Part shown: positions 19,576 to 29,625 of the stretch, one piece after another
Position numbering within the stretch: position 1 is the stretch's first letter
Layout: the number at the start of each line of letters is the position of its first letter
Origin: Verrucomicrobiaceae bacterium
GTDB taxonomy: Bacteria > Pseudomonadota > Gammaproteobacteria > Pseudomonadales > CAMLJR01
Assembly: GCA_028293825.1 (NCBI GenBank)
Contig: JAQGNY010000020.1
Span: forward strand, 1 to 56,773
Reading direction: 5' to 3'
Length of the DNA: 56,773 nt
Notes under the pieces: generated by a model
The model's database searches: none
The model's input: the letters and a program-made list of their open reading frames with translations, nothing else
What the model was told of the DNA's origin: nothing
Translations under genes and position numbers: made by a program

Positions 19576-20099
19576 GGACACCCTGCCTGCTTATCCAAAA
19601 AAATTCGCCCAACCAAATTGACGTGAATATCCTTACCCAAGCTGCAGTCGTTGTTGTTAACACGATATTGGAATACCAGCTCGTTGCTAGCATTCATAAC
19701 AGGTCTCCCAGCCAAAGCTCCCGACGGTGAAAACAAGACTTGGATATTGCCATTCTGCAGCGTTGCATTGCCGGTGAAGGTGCTTTGTACACGTAACTCA
19801 ATATCGGTACCTGCCACATAGCTGCCATCGCCATTTTTATCACTCCAAACTCGCCAGCCTTGATCCCAATTGTTATCTCCGCTAGCGGAAGATACGCCTA
19901 CTTGAAACCCCCGAGTGACCGCTTCGCTGCGTGCATAGTTAAGAGCATCTGCTAACATCGAGGCCTGAGCACGTGCTCTATCATTGCGAATCATGCCAAC
20001 AAAATTTGGGATTGCGATCGCAGCCAGCACAGCTACTATCAGCAACGTAGCCATTAGCTCAATCGCTGTTATCCCGAGCTGGCTGCGGTATGGCGTCAT
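19572..20099 (-). CDS. fimU: minor pilin FimU (GspH/FimT family)
   Basis: 175 residues. Prepilin motif QLGITAIELMATLLIVAVLA (cleavage after Gly9; Ile at +1, Glu at +5), then a GspH-type domain with a Cys pair (NDCSLGKD and KQAGCP). It acts as a priming/tip minor pilin with PilV, PilW, PilX and PilE. ATG with AGGAG 6 bases upstream. It overlaps the pilV stub. Because pilVWX-pilY1 are deleted behind it, its priming-complex partners are absent here. Confidence 0.8.
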   Translation of the reverse strand: MTPYRSQLGITAIELMATLLIVAVLAAIAIPNFVGMIRNDRARAQASMLADALNYARSEAVTRGFQVGVSSASGDNNWDQGWRVWSDKNGDGSYVAGTDIELRVQSTFTGNATLQNGNIQVLFSPSGALAGRPVMNASNELVFQYRVNNNDCSLGKDIHVNLVGRIFLDKQAGCP

Positions 20100-20199
20100 A
20101 CAACACTCCTGTCAAATCGTGATCACAGCTTAGTCAAGTCAAAAAATCTATGCTTAGAGCTTTCGACGAGCGGTCGTGCCGGCAGGGCCAGCGGTCCAC

Positions 20200-20230
20200 T
20201 TGACAGAACCAAACCCATTTCAGATATAGT
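20200..20230 (+). promoter_or_regulatory. weak candidate promoter for fimT
   Basis: A perfect TTGACA (20200-20205) precedes TATAGT (20225-20230), but the spacer is 19 bp, longer than ideal. It lies in the 169-bp divergent region between fimU and fimT. Confidence 0.3.
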
Positions 20231-20268
20231 TGCTAAACATATGAATAACGTCCCATGGAGGGCACGTC

Positions 20269-20784
20269 ATGCCAAAAGGAACCGGCTTTACTCTTATCGA
20301 ATTAATTACATCCGTTGCAATCATCGGCATTATTACCGCTATCGCAACGCCATCCTTCAATAATTTAGTTATTCGCACCCATCTCGAACGCACAACAAGC
20401 GACTTCGTACAGAGCCTTGCGCTTGCCCGCACTAAAGCAGCTTACCTACACACTAAAGTAGCCGTAATTCCCGAAGGCGCAGAATGGGGTAATGGCTGGA
20501 CCGTGTATGAAGACATAAACTCAGATGGAAAGATCAATCAAAACGAAACAGTTTTTTTTCGGCACGGCCCAATAAATAATAGCTTACAGATCCATGCGGG
20601 CGGAACGATCGCCAATTACATTGCGTATATACCTAATGGCTACACAGCACGTAGAAATAATGCTTATCTCATGGATTCACTTTTTTTCTGTGCCCCGGGT
20701 GCAAAGACTTTTAACAAAAAACTGATAATTAACTTCAGCGGCCGCGTTCGCATTGAGGATATTGCAGATTCTTGTGCAAATTAA
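20269..20784 (+). CDS. fimT: FimT-like minor pilin (GspH/FimT family)
   Basis: 171 residues. Prepilin motif [20 protein letters not shown] (cleavage after Gly6, Glu at +5) and a GspH/FimT C-terminal domain ([20 protein letters not shown]), with a Cys pair (FFCAPG and DSCAN). ATG with GGAGG 7 bases upstream. It is transcribed away from fimU, and its 3' end overlaps the ispH stop by 4 bp (convergent). In Pseudomonas fimT precedes fimU on the same strand, so this arrangement is different. FimT of some relatives binds DNA for uptake; that is not shown here. Codon use is AT-rich. Confidence 0.75.
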   Translation: MPKGTGFTLIELITSVAIIGIITAIATPSFNNLVIRTHLERTTSDFVQSLALARTKAAYLHTKVAVIPEGAEWGNGWTVYEDINSDGKINQNETVFFRHGPINNSLQIHAGGTIANYIAYIPNGYTARRNNAYLMDSLFFCAPGAKTFNKKLIINFSGRVRIEDIADSCAN

Positions 20785-21734
20785 CTATCGATAAACCTCA
20801 ACTCTCGCGGCAACGAAAATGTGATGTGCTCGGCAATTCCTGCCGCTTCAATCGGGGCGGCAGCGCCCAAGCTTTGTAACCGTTCGATGACTTGCTTGAC
20901 CAGAATTTCCGGGGCGGAAGCGCCGGCGGTTATGCCGATTTTCTTTTTATTATTTAACCAAGTTGGATCGATATCTTCGGCCGAGTCGATTAAATAAGCT
21001 TCTGCGCCGATACGCGTGGCGAGTTCGCTTAATCGATTTGAGTTAGAGCTGTTCGGCGAGCCGACTACGAGAACTAAATCACATTCGCTGGCGAGCGATT
21101 TAACGGCGTCCTGACGATTTTGCGTTGCGTAACAAATATCGTCTTTACGTGGGCCGTCGATTTGTGGAAATTTAGCACGCAGCGCATCGATAATTTGTGC
21201 GGTGTCGTCCATCGATAAAGTCGTTTGCGTCACAAACGAAAGCGCCTGCGGATTATTTACTTTTAGCGCAGCGACTTGGCCAACATCTTCAACCAAATAA
21301 ATTTCGCCGCCCAAGGCACGATCATATTGCCCCATCGTACCTTCGACTTCGGGGTGGCCTTTATGGCCGATTAAAATGCATTCGCGGCCGGCGCGGCTGT
21401 AGCGCAAAACTTCCATGTGCACTTTTGTCACTAACGGGCAGGTGGCATCAAATACCTTAAGGCCGCGTCGATCGGCTTCATCGCGCACTGCTTTGGCAAC
21501 GCCGTGCGCACTGAAAATAACAATACGATCATCGGGCACTTCGTCGAGCTCATCGACAAAAATCGCACCGCGGTCGCGTAAATTTTCCACGACGAATTTA
21601 TTGTGTACGACTTCGTGACGCACATAAATCGGCGCACCGAAAACATCCAGCGCGCGGTTAACAATTTCAATGGCGCGGTCGACACCGGCACAAAATCCGC
21701 GTGGATTGGCTAGACGAATTTCCGGTTGGCTCAT
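20781..21734 (-). CDS. ispH: 4-hydroxy-3-methylbut-2-enyl diphosphate reductase
   Basis: Last enzyme of the MEP isoprenoid pathway; an Fe-S reductase making IPP and DMAPP from HMBPP. 317 residues. The three iron-sulfur cysteines are visible: [12 protein letters not shown] (Cys15), DATCPLVTK and ICYATQNRQ. The catalytic Glu/Thr region and the [11 protein letters not shown] loop are present. ATG overlaps the fkpB stop (ATGA). The ileS-lspA-fkpB-ispH order is the conserved gammaproteobacterial operon. Confidence 0.96.
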   Translation of the reverse strand: MSQPEIRLANPRGFCAGVDRAIEIVNRALDVFGAPIYVRHEVVHNKFVVENLRDRGAIFVDELDEVPDDRIVIFSAHGVAKAVRDEADRRGLKVFDATCPLVTKVHMEVLRYSRAGRECILIGHKGHPEVEGTMGQYDRALGGEIYLVEDVGQVAALKVNNPQALSFVTQTTLSMDDTAQIIDALRAKFPQIDGPRKDDICYATQNRQDAVKSLASECDLVLVVGSPNSSNSNRLSELATRIGAEAYLIDSAEDIDPTWLNNKKKIGITAGASAPEILVKQVIERLQSLGAAAPIEAAGIAEHITFSLPRELRFIDS

Positions 21735-22186
21735 GACTTCACCGTATCACTCACTTCAACGTTAATGATTTCGACATCGAACGCAATGGTATGGCCCGCA
21801 AGCGGATGATTGAAATCAACTACGACTTGCTGCGCGTCGAATTCGCTGATCACGCCGGGCAGTTCAGCTTTGCTTGCATCCGCGAATGAAATAATTAAAC
21901 CTTTATGCAATTCCAGCGCAGGATCGAATTGATCGCGCTTGAATCGCTGCACATTATTTGGGTTCGGCTGACCGAACGCATCCTCCGGCAATACATTGAA
22001 TTGCGCGCGTGCACCTTTACGCAAACCGAATAATTTGCGTTCGAATCCCGGCAATAAACTGCCATCGCCGACGGTAAATGTCGCTGGCGCTTTATCGAAA
22101 GTGGAATCGACCGTATCGCCATTTTCCAATTTCAGCGAAAAATGCAATGTCACTCGGCTGTCGGCGGCAATTACTAAATCACTCAT
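21731..22186 (-). CDS. fkpB: FKBP-type peptidyl-prolyl isomerase (SlpA/FkpB)
   Basis: 151 residues, SlyD-like FKBP fold. It starts with the FKBP strand [19 protein letters not shown] and has [19 protein letters not shown] and an inserted-flap region ([15 protein letters not shown]). It lacks the metal-binding His-rich tail of SlyD, which points to FkpB/SlpA. Cytosolic prolyl isomerase and chaperone. It overlaps both neighbours by 4 bp (lspA stop and ispH start), so translation of the three is coupled. Confidence 0.92.
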   Translation of the reverse strand: MSDLVIAADSRVTLHFSLKLENGDTVDSTFDKAPATFTVGDGSLLPGFERKLFGLRKGARAQFNVLPEDAFGQPNPNNVQRFKRDQFDPALELHKGLIISFADASKAELPGVISEFDAQQVVVDFNHPLAGHTIAFDVEIINVEVSDTVKS

Positions 22187-22701
22187 TTAGCTACCTCTTT
22201 GCGAGCGTCCTTATGATGCTGCGGATTCAAAATCATATCGAGCAACAACAATGCCGCGCCAACACTGATTGCGGAGTCGGCAATATTAAATGCCGGAAAA
22301 TAATGCTCGTTCCAATGTACGGAAATAAAATCGACCACGTGTCCGAACCGAATGCGATCAATCGCATTGCCGATAGCCCCGCCGAGTATCAACGATAAAC
22401 TGCCGAGCAATAAATTCTGCGTGCTTTTAATACGCGCCATCCAAATCGCAACACCAATACTGGCGACTACCGCAATCGCAGTGAATAACCACCGCTGCCA
22501 ACCGCCGGCATCGTGCAAAAAACTAAAAGCCGCGCCCTTGTTGTACCACAGCGTAAAATCAAAAATCGGCCAAATTGTTTTCGGCACACCTTCAATCAAC
22601 GTTTCTGTCGCCCAGCGTTTACCGATTTGATCGATGATGACGACCATCGCCGCAATGCGATACCAACCGAGTGGCAGTGTCGTTTTAATTCGTAGCAGCA
22701 A
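22183..22701 (-). CDS. lspA: lipoprotein signal peptidase
   Basis: Inner-membrane aspartyl protease that removes signal peptides from prolipoproteins after Lgt has acted. Four hydrophobic helices. The catalytic Asp pair lies in GNAIDRIRFGHVVDFI and AFNIADSAISVG. A TTG at 22701 with AGGA 8 bases upstream is the most likely start (172 residues); a TTG at 22716 lies upstream of that ribosome site. It sits between ileS and fkpB in a tight operon. Confidence 0.93.
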   Translation of the reverse strand: MLLRIKTTLPLGWYRIAAMVVIIDQIGKRWATETLIEGVPKTIWPIFDFTLWYNKGAAFSFLHDAGGWQRWLFTAIAVVASIGVAIWMARIKSTQNLLLGSLSLILGGAIGNAIDRIRFGHVVDFISVHWNEHYFPAFNIADSAISVGAALLLLDMILNPQHHKDARKEVAK

Positions 22702-22728
22702 TGCAGCAATCCTCAAAAATAAATTAGC

Positions 22729-25563
22729 TTACGCGTAGTGACGCACTTCGCCGTTGCCATCGATGTTTTCGACACAGCGACCGCACAATTCGGGATGTTG
22801 TGCGTAATTACCGATATCGCTGACGTGATGCCAACAGCGCGCGCATTTGGCATTCGCTGTTTTCACCACCGAAACTTTTAGCCCATCGATTTCACTGGTG
22901 ATTGCTTCGCCTGCATCAGCTAACGGTTTAATTGTTGCCGATGACGTGATCAATACAAATCGCAATTCATTGCCGAGCGCTAACAGCTGCGAAGCAAGTT
23001 TATCGTCACAGTACAACGTGACCTCAGCTTCGAGCGTACCGCCAATTAAACCGTCTTTGCGTTGACCTTCGAGCACACGATTGACGGCAGTTTTCACTGC
23101 GGCAATTTGCTGCCAAAACGCTTCGTTGAATTTTTCGTTTGCCACCAGCGTTGGTAATTGGTCATACCATTCGGCCGTTAAAACTGTACCGGCTTCTTTG
23201 TCAGAAGCTTTCTTACCAGGAATAAACGGCCACAATTCTTCCGCAGTAAAACTCAACACCGGTGCAATCCAACGCACCAACGCTTCGACGATATGATAAA
23301 GCGCCGTTTGCGCCGAACGTCGCGCCAGACTGTCGGCACGACAGGTGTATTGCCGGTCCTTAATAATGTCGAGATAAAAACCGCCCAGCTCGACAACGCA
23401 AAAATTGTGAACTTTCTGATACACCAAATGAAATTGATAGGCGTCGTATGCGCTGATAATTTCTTGCTGCAAACGATGCGCGGCATCGACGATCCAACGA
23501 TCGAGCGCGAGCATGTCGTCGAATTTCACGGCGTGTTGCGCCGGTTCGAAACCACTCATATTCGCCAATAAAAAACGCGCAGTGTTGCGAATGCGTCGAT
23601 ACGAATCGCCGGTGCGTTTGAAGATTTCGTCCGACACCACCATTTCATTACGGTAATCGGTAGCCGAAACCCACAGACGCAAAATATCGGCGCCGAGAGT
23701 TTTCATTACCGATTGCGGCGCGATCACATTGCCGAGCGATTTCGACATTTTGCGACCCTGTGTGTCGACGGTAAAACCGTGCGTCAACACTCCTTTATAC
23801 GGCGCGCTGCCGTTGATCGCGACCGATGTTAGCAACGATGACTGAAACCAGCCGCGATGTTGATCGGAGCCTTCCAAATATAAATCGGCGGGATACTGCA
23901 ATTCATCGCGCTGCTGCAACACACCAAAATGCGTGATGCCGGAATCGAACCACACATCGAGCGTGTCACTGACTTTGTCGTAGTGCGCCGCATCGGCACC
24001 GAGTAGCTCTTCAGTATTTAAACCGAACCACGCATCGATACCTTTTTGTTCGACAAGTTGCGCAACTTGTTCGATTAATTGCTGCGTTTGTGGATGCAAT
24101 TCGGCGGTTTCTTTATGCACGAATAATGCGATAGGTACACCCCACGTGCGCTGACGCGAGATACACCAGTCGGGACGATCCTGCATCATGCCGTCGATAC
24201 GCGCCTTGCCCCAGCTCGGCATCCACTCGACTTGATCGGATGCAGCCAGTGCCTGTGCGAGCAGGCCGTTCTGCGACATGCTGATGAACCACTGCGGCGT
24301 GGCGCGAAAAATAATCGGCGTTTTATGGCGCCAGCAATGCGGGTAACTGTGCTGCAACGGTTCGTAATGCAACAGCGCACCGCGCTCGCGCAACACATCC
24401 AATACCGAATCATTCGCTTTAAATACATGCTGGCCGGCAAACAGCGGCGTGTCGGGAAGAAACACGCCGTTGGCGCCAACTGGATTCAATAACGCGAGGC
24501 CGTATTTCTGGCCGACGATAAAATCGTCCTGACCGTGGCCGGGTGCGGTATGCACGGCGCCGGTACCCGCATCGACGGTGACGTGATCGCCGAGAATGAT
24601 CGGTACTTGCCGCTCGTAAAACGGGTGTTGCAACAACACGCTTTCTAACACTTCACCTTTGGCGCGCGCAACGATTTCATAATGCGCGACGCCGTAACGC
24701 TTCATCACCGTGCCTTCGAGCGCTTCGGCGAGAATCAATAAACGGTGTTTGCCTTCGTGTTCAAAATTGATGAGTACATAGTCGAGCGCCGTATTTAACG
24801 ACACGGCCAAATTCGCCGGCAGCGTCCAAGGCGTCGTGGTCCAGATCGCAACGGCAACTTCGCCTTGCAGACCGCTGTCCGTGCCGAAGCGTTTCAACAC
24901 ATCAGCACGATCAACTGCCGCAAAAGCGACATCGATTGCCGGCGAGGTTTTATCCTGGTATTCGACTTCGGCTTCCGCCAATGCGGAGGCGCAATCGAGG
25001 CACCAGTGCACCGGCTTAAAGCCTTTTAATAAATGGCCGTTGGCGACGATTTTACCGAGCGCGCGAATTTCATCGGCCTCGAATTTAAAATTCATCGTCA
25101 GATACGGATTATCCCAATCGCCAACGATGCCGAGACGTTTGAAATCTTCGCGCTGACCGTTGACCTGCGTTTGCGCGTATTGGCGACAGTGATCGCGAAA
25201 CGTCGCTGCATCGACTTTAACGCCGGCTTTGCCGATTTTTTTCTCGACATTTAATTCGATCGGCAAACCGTGACAATCCCAGCCGGGAATATAGGGCGCG
25301 TCGAAACCACTCAGCGTTTTCGCTTTGACGATAATGTCTTTCAGAATTTTGTTAACCGCGTGGCCGATATGAATATCGCCGTTCGCGTACGGCGGGCCGT
25401 CATGCAGCACGAATTTTTTACGACCTTGACGCGCCTCGCGAATCACGCGATAAATATTTTTCTCCTGCCATTGCTTCAACATTTCCGGTTCGCGCTGCGC
25501 CAGATTGGCTTTCATCGCAAATTCGGTTTCGGGCAAGTTCAGGGTGTGTTTGTAATCGCTCAT
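22729..25563 (-). CDS. ileS: isoleucyl-tRNA synthetase
   Basis: Class I aminoacyl-tRNA synthetase charging tRNA-Ile, with an editing domain that removes valine. 944 residues, full length. HIGH motif at residues 65-68 ([10 protein letters not shown]), CP1 editing domain, KMSKS signature in [12 protein letters not shown] near 605, anticodon-binding domain, and a C-terminal zinc finger (CARCW and CGRCV). It lies 27 bp upstream of the lspA start, in the conserved operon. Confidence 0.97.
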   Translation of the reverse strand: MSDYKHTLNLPETEFAMKANLAQREPEMLKQWQEKNIYRVIREARQGRKKFVLHDGPPYANGDIHIGHAVNKILKDIIVKAKTLSGFDAPYIPGWDCHGLPIELNVEKKIGKAGVKVDAATFRDHCRQYAQTQVNGQREDFKRLGIVGDWDNPYLTMNFKFEADEIRALGKIVANGHLLKGFKPVHWCLDCASALAEAEVEYQDKTSPAIDVAFAAVDRADVLKRFGTDSGLQGEVAVAIWTTTPWTLPANLAVSLNTALDYVLINFEHEGKHRLLILAEALEGTVMKRYGVAHYEIVARAKGEVLESVLLQHPFYERQVPIILGDHVTVDAGTGAVHTAPGHGQDDFIVGQKYGLALLNPVGANGVFLPDTPLFAGQHVFKANDSVLDVLRERGALLHYEPLQHSYPHCWRHKTPIIFRATPQWFISMSQNGLLAQALAASDQVEWMPSWGKARIDGMMQDRPDWCISRQRTWGVPIALFVHKETAELHPQTQQLIEQVAQLVEQKGIDAWFGLNTEELLGADAAHYDKVSDTLDVWFDSGITHFGVLQQRDELQYPADLYLEGSDQHRGWFQSSLLTSVAINGSAPYKGVLTHGFTVDTQGRKMSKSLGNVIAPQSVMKTLGADILRLWVSATDYRNEMVVSDEIFKRTGDSYRRIRNTARFLLANMSGFEPAQHAVKFDDMLALDRWIVDAAHRLQQEIISAYDAYQFHLVYQKVHNFCVVELGGFYLDIIKDRQYTCRADSLARRSAQTALYHIVEALVRWIAPVLSFTAEELWPFIPGKKASDKEAGTVLTAEWYDQLPTLVANEKFNEAFWQQIAAVKTAVNRVLEGQRKDGLIGGTLEAEVTLYCDDKLASQLLALGNELRFVLITSSATIKPLADAGEAITSEIDGLKVSVVKTANAKCARCWHHVSDIGNYAQHPELCGRCVENIDGNGEVRHYA

Positions 25564-25626
25564 ACAATCCGCTTCAACGTAGGTCGTTTCAAATTAGAAA
25601 TTTCAACGGGAAAACTTCAGCGTGCG

Positions 25627-26553
25627 TTAACCGAAATATTGCCGGCCGGTATCGATATCGCGCTGAATCTGTTGTTTCAATTGTTCGATCGAATCGAACT
25701 TGCGTTCGTCGCGCAATTTTTTGCAGAACTCGACACTGATATTGCGGTGATAAAGATCGCCAACAAAATCGAGAATATGGACTTCCAAAATCGCCTTGGT
25801 CAGATCGCCGATGGTCGGACGCGTGCCGATATTGGCAACGCCCGGCAATGTGTGCGGACCGGCGCCGAACACACGCGTAGCGTACACACCGGACAGTGGC
25901 GCGCGCAGACGACGCAGCTGTAAATTCGCGGTCGGCACACCGATGGTGCGGCCCAATTGTTGCCCGACCATAACGCGACCGGACATCCGATATGGCCGTC
26001 CGAGCAGTTGTTCGGCAAGCGCGAAATCGGCTTGCTCAAGCGCGTGGCGAATACGCGTGCTGCTGACGCGATCGCCGGCGACTTCGACCGCGCTGGTCGC
26101 CACCACTTCAAAACCAAAACGCTTACCGGCATCGTGCAAATATTCAAAATCGCCGGCGCGATTTTTACCGAAATGCATTTCGTCGCCGACCACCATGTAG
26201 CGCACATCAAGGCCATCGACCAGTGTAATGCGCACGAATGCATCCGCTTCGATATCGCTGAATTTGCGATCGAAGCGCAGGCGCAGCACGCGATCGATAC
26301 CCAACTCGCGCAGCGCTACAAATTTTTCGCGAAAACTCATCAACCGTGCCGGCGATTTTGCCGGCGCGAAAAATTCGCGCGGCAATGGCTCGAACACGAT
26401 GACCGTCACCGGCAACCCCATCTCGCGGCCTTTTTGAATCAGGCGTTTGAGTACGGCTTGATGGCCGCGGTGCACGCCGTCAAAAGCGCCGACCGTCGCG
26501 ACGCAACCCCGATGGCGGGGGCGCAGGTTGTGCAAATCGCGGATCAGTTCCAT
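25627..26553 (-). CDS. ribF: bifunctional riboflavin kinase / FAD synthetase
   Basis: Makes FMN and then FAD from riboflavin. 308 residues: an N-terminal FAD synthetase domain with the nucleotidyltransferase signature VGAFDGVHRGHQAVL (residues 21-35) and SSTRIRHAL, and a C-terminal riboflavin kinase barrel (GVPTANLQL, Thr-Ala-Asn metal site). It sits upstream of ileS on the same strand, as in many gammaproteobacteria. The spacing to ileS is 63 bp. No FMN riboswitch is visible. Confidence 0.95.
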   Translation of the reverse strand: MELIRDLHNLRPRHRGCVATVGAFDGVHRGHQAVLKRLIQKGREMGLPVTVIVFEPLPREFFAPAKSPARLMSFREKFVALRELGIDRVLRLRFDRKFSDIEADAFVRITLVDGLDVRYMVVGDEMHFGKNRAGDFEYLHDAGKRFGFEVVATSAVEVAGDRVSSTRIRHALEQADFALAEQLLGRPYRMSGRVMVGQQLGRTIGVPTANLQLRRLRAPLSGVYATRVFGAGPHTLPGVANIGTRPTIGDLTKAILEVHILDFVGDLYHRNISVEFCKKLRDERKFDSIEQLKQQIQRDIDTGRQYFG

Positions 26554-26659
26554 GGAGTAGTCACAGCGGCCGGAAGGTAAGGAGAGCGGCGATTATAACG
26601 TACGCCGTCAAGTGCGAACGAGCGCCGCGCTAATCCAGCGCCGTGCGTGCTTGCAGCGC

Positions 26660-28252
26660 TCAACTCTTCGGTCCGCGCAAATGACTGACACGCAAACCTG
26701 TCACGTACAAAACGCCGACGTAGGCCGCAAAACCCGCCGCACATAAACCGCCAAGTACAAGCAAGCGCTGCCACCATGGCCACAGCTGCCACAGCTCCGC
26801 AGCGGGATTCAGTAAAAACAATACGGCGCCGAGCGCAACCGTCGCACTGCCCAGTTGTACGGCGAAACGACCCCAACCGGATTGCGGCTGATAAATTCCT
26901 TTCGTAAATAAACCGCGCGCCAGCAGGATCGCGTTCAACCACGCCGACAGCGACATCGCCGCCGCCAAGCCGACATGGCCCAGCTTGAAGAACATGTGCA
27001 GCGGAATCACCAGAATCAGATTGAACACCATGTTCGCGACCATCGAGATAATACCGATACGCACCGGCGTTCTCATATCCTGCCGCGCGTAAAAACCCGG
27101 CGCCAGAATCTTGATCAACATGAACGCGCTGAGCCCGGTCGACACCGCAGTCAGCGCATACGACGACATCTGCACATCGTGCGCGGTGGTTTTGCCGTAC
27201 AAAAACAGCGCGGTTTGAATCGAATGGCCGATCACCATCAGCGCCGCCGAGGCCGGCATGCCGATCAACAAAATCAAGCGCAGCGCCCAATCCAGCGTGC
27301 GCGAGAAATTCGCCGTCGATGCCGACGCCTGATCGCGCGCGAGACTCGGCAAAATCACCGTGCTGATCGCGACGGCAAATACGCCGAGCGGCAGTTCGTG
27401 CAAACGATCCGACAGGTACAACCACGACACGCTGCCCGACGGCAAAAATGACGCGATCACGGTATCGAGCAATAAATTGATCTGGCTGACCGACACCCCA
27501 AACAGCGCCGGCAGCATCAAACTCAAAATACGACGCACACCGTCATCGCGCGGCACCCAGCGCGGACGCGGCAATAAATCGAGCTTGATTAAAAACGGCC
27601 ACTGAAACATCCACTGTGCAACGCCGGCAATCAACACGCCCCACGCCAACGCATAGGACGGCTCGCGAAATAATCGAGTCGATACAAACGCCGCGCCGAT
27701 AAGCACGACATTCAGTAACACCGGCGCAAACGCGGGCGCGCCGAAGCGGCCGTAGCTATTCAAAATCGCGCCGGAAAAACCCGTCATCGAGATTAAAAAT
27801 AAATACGGAAAGGTGATGCGAATTAAATCGCTGGTGAGCGCGAATTTTTCCTGCTGATGAATATAGCCCGGCGCGAATAACGCGGTGATCAGCGGCGCTG
27901 CGATCACGGCCAAGGTCGACACCGCAATTAAACTCGAACCGAGTACGCCGGAGACGCGATCAATTAAATCGCGCACATCCTGCAAACTGCGCTGCTGGCG
28001 ATATTCCGATAACACCGGCACGAATGCCTGCGAAAAAGCGCCCTCGGCAAACAGCCGACGCAAAAAATTCGGAATACGAAATGCGATGTAAAACGGATCG
28101 GTGGCGGCGCCAACGCCGATAAAATAACTGAAGCTCATATCGCGCACTAAACCCAGCACGCGCGACAACATTGTCAACAAGCTGATCATAAAACTGCTGC
28201 GCAGCAAACCGGGCGACGCTGATTTTTTTTGAAGCGATTCGTTTTGATTCAT
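26660..28252 (-). CDS. murJ: lipid II flippase MurJ
   Basis: Polytopic inner-membrane flippase that moves lipid II to the periplasmic face for peptidoglycan synthesis. 530 residues with about 14 hydrophobic helices. Family segments: RDMSFSYFIGVGAATDPFYIAFRIPNF (read in two parts, residues about 37-63), RRLFAEGAFSQAFVP and the Arg-rich cytoplasmic loops. It precedes ribF. In Pseudomonas rpsT would follow upstream on the opposite strand; here that position holds a repeat element and thpR instead. Confidence 0.95.
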   Translation of the reverse strand: MNQNESLQKKSASPGLLRSSFMISLLTMLSRVLGLVRDMSFSYFIGVGAATDPFYIAFRIPNFLRRLFAEGAFSQAFVPVLSEYRQQRSLQDVRDLIDRVSGVLGSSLIAVSTLAVIAAPLITALFAPGYIHQQEKFALTSDLIRITFPYLFLISMTGFSGAILNSYGRFGAPAFAPVLLNVVLIGAAFVSTRLFREPSYALAWGVLIAGVAQWMFQWPFLIKLDLLPRPRWVPRDDGVRRILSLMLPALFGVSVSQINLLLDTVIASFLPSGSVSWLYLSDRLHELPLGVFAVAISTVILPSLARDQASASTANFSRTLDWALRLILLIGMPASAALMVIGHSIQTALFLYGKTTAHDVQMSSYALTAVSTGLSAFMLIKILAPGFYARQDMRTPVRIGIISMVANMVFNLILVIPLHMFFKLGHVGLAAAMSLSAWLNAILLARGLFTKGIYQPQSGWGRFAVQLGSATVALGAVLFLLNPAAELWQLWPWWQRLLVLGGLCAAGFAAYVGVLYVTGLRVSHLRGPKS

Positions 28253-28283
28253 CAGTTCAACTTAATTAATTCAACTCGGATAA

Positions 28284-28449
28284 AAATCCCCCTCAATCCC
28301 CTTTGATTAAAGGGGGAAGCTCGATCGGTGCCACTCATAACTAGAGCGCCATCGTCTTCTTCCTGTGGACGCTGCTGTCAGCGCCGCGAACACGCTACCG
28401 ACACAATCAATTCCCCCCTTTAATCAAAGGGGGGTTAGGGGGGAATTTA
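28284..28449. repeat. paired palindromic repeat, copy A (murJ-thpR)
   Basis: About 166 bp bounded by inverted arms: 28284-28316 (AAATCCCCCTCAATCCCC, then TTTGATTAAAGGGGG) and its reverse complement at 28411-28449. Each arm itself holds the palindrome CCCCTTTGATTAAAGGGG. The centre is unrelated to the other copies. The right arm runs into the thpR reading frame. Confidence 0.85.
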
Positions 28450-28991
28450 GGTTTCAACTCAGACTGCCACAACGGGCGATAGATTTTTTCGCCATGATTT
28501 TTTTCGCTGACATACAGCGCCAGCGTATCGGCGGCCACATTTGCCGAGCACGCGGGCACGTTTAAATCGCTGACAAAAATACCGCGTTCAAGCCGCAGCA
28601 ATGTCACATGCGCACGCAGTGGTTTGCCGTCGAACGCAATGCCCAATTCGCGCAGGCTGCTATTTAATAATTTGCGCAGCGGTTGCAATGCGCTCGACTG
28701 GTCGGCGACCGCCGCCAGCAAACGCGGCCGTTCCGCACTCGGCCACCATTGCAAACTATCGAGAGAGATCGAAACTGCTTCGCTCTGCTGCGCGACGCGC
28801 TCGCCCAATTCGATCAATGAATTTATCGAGCGTCCGTCGACCTCGCCCAGAAAGCTCAACGTTATATGCCAATTGCGCGCGCCCAACGGACGCCAGCCCG
28901 GCTGCATATTCAAACGCGCACATACGGCTTCGAGCGCAAGCGTCGCCTGAGCCTGTAACGGCACGCCGAAAAATAAACGCGCCACAGCCAT
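28407..28991 (-). CDS. thpR: RNA 2',3'-cyclic phosphodiesterase (LigT/ThpR)
   Basis: 2H phosphoesterase of RNA metabolism that opens 2',3'-cyclic phosphates and reversibly ligates 2'-5' RNA in vitro. 194 residues with both catalytic tetrapeptides: HITL (His42, NWHITLSFLG) and HVTL (His128, LRAHVTLLRL). The last 13 residues (KFPPNPPLIKGGN) are encoded by the right arm of repeat A, so the native C-terminus has been replaced or extended. The start is 4 bp from the nudF stop. Confidence 0.88.
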   Translation of the reverse strand: MAVARLFFGVPLQAQATLALEAVCARLNMQPGWRPLGARNWHITLSFLGEVDGRSINSLIELGERVAQQSEAVSISLDSLQWWPSAERPRLLAAVADQSSALQPLRKLLNSSLRELGIAFDGKPLRAHVTLLRLERGIFVSDLNVPACSANVAADTLALYVSEKNHGEKIYRPLWQSELKPKFPPNPPLIKGGN

Positions 28992-28995
28992 TACG

Positions 28996-29607
28996 TTAGA
29001 GCCATTGCCCGCGCAGCCGCTGCCGATTTAATTGCAGCCACAGCATCGCGATAATGGTTTGCGCATTGCACAGCTCGCCGTCATTCAACAACTGCACGGC
29101 GGCGTCGAAAGAAACTACCTGCACACGAATGTCTTCGTGCTCCTCCGGCAGGCCGTGAATGCCGCCGACGTTGCGTAGATCGGCGCGACCGCAGAACAAA
29201 TGAAAATATTCCTCAGTGCCGCCGGGGCTGGGAAAATAATCGAGCACCGATTCCATTTCCAATACTTCGCAGCCCGCCTCTTCCTGTGCTTCGCGCCGCG
29301 CCACTTCAATGGGCGATTCGTCGGTATCGATCAGACCAGCAACTAATTCAAGTAACCACGGCGAGCCACCGCGATCGATTGCGCCAATTCGAAATTGCTC
29401 GATCAGCGCGACTGCATCGAGCTGCGGATCGTAGATCAGCACCCCCGCCGCCTCTTTGCGCAACACCAATTCGCGCGTCATCACACTGCTTTGAGTCCCA
29501 TCGAATTTGAGGTGGCTCAACTGCACCTTGCGCACTTTGAAAAAACCGTCGTAGACAATTTCTTCATTTGCGATGGTGACGTCGTTACGGGTGAAACGAT
29601 CCTTCAT
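28996..29607 (-). CDS. nudF: ADP-ribose pyrophosphatase (NUDIX)
   Basis: Hydrolyses ADP-ribose to AMP and ribose 5-phosphate. 203 residues. The Nudix box GX5EX7REUXEEXGU is complete at residues 91-113 (G-LIDTD-E ... RREAQEEAGC). The N-terminal ADPRase dimerisation region (VRKVQLSHLKFDG) and the E-x-Q loop support NudF rather than another Nudix type. It lies upstream of thpR and probably shares its mRNA. Confidence 0.88.
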   Translation of the reverse strand: MKDRFTRNDVTIANEEIVYDGFFKVRKVQLSHLKFDGTQSSVMTRELVLRKEAAGVLIYDPQLDAVALIEQFRIGAIDRGGSPWLLELVAGLIDTDESPIEVARREAQEEAGCEVLEMESVLDYFPSPGGTEEYFHLFCGRADLRNVGGIHGLPEEHEDIRVQVVSFDAAVQLLNDGELCNAQTIIAMLWLQLNRQRLRGQWL

Positions 29608-29625
29608 TTTTTCGATGCTCTTAAA

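Noticed and set aside
20220-20432. 70-codon minus-strand frame across the fimT start
   Set aside because: Antisense to the fimT prepilin motif, without a ribosome site or homology that I recognise.
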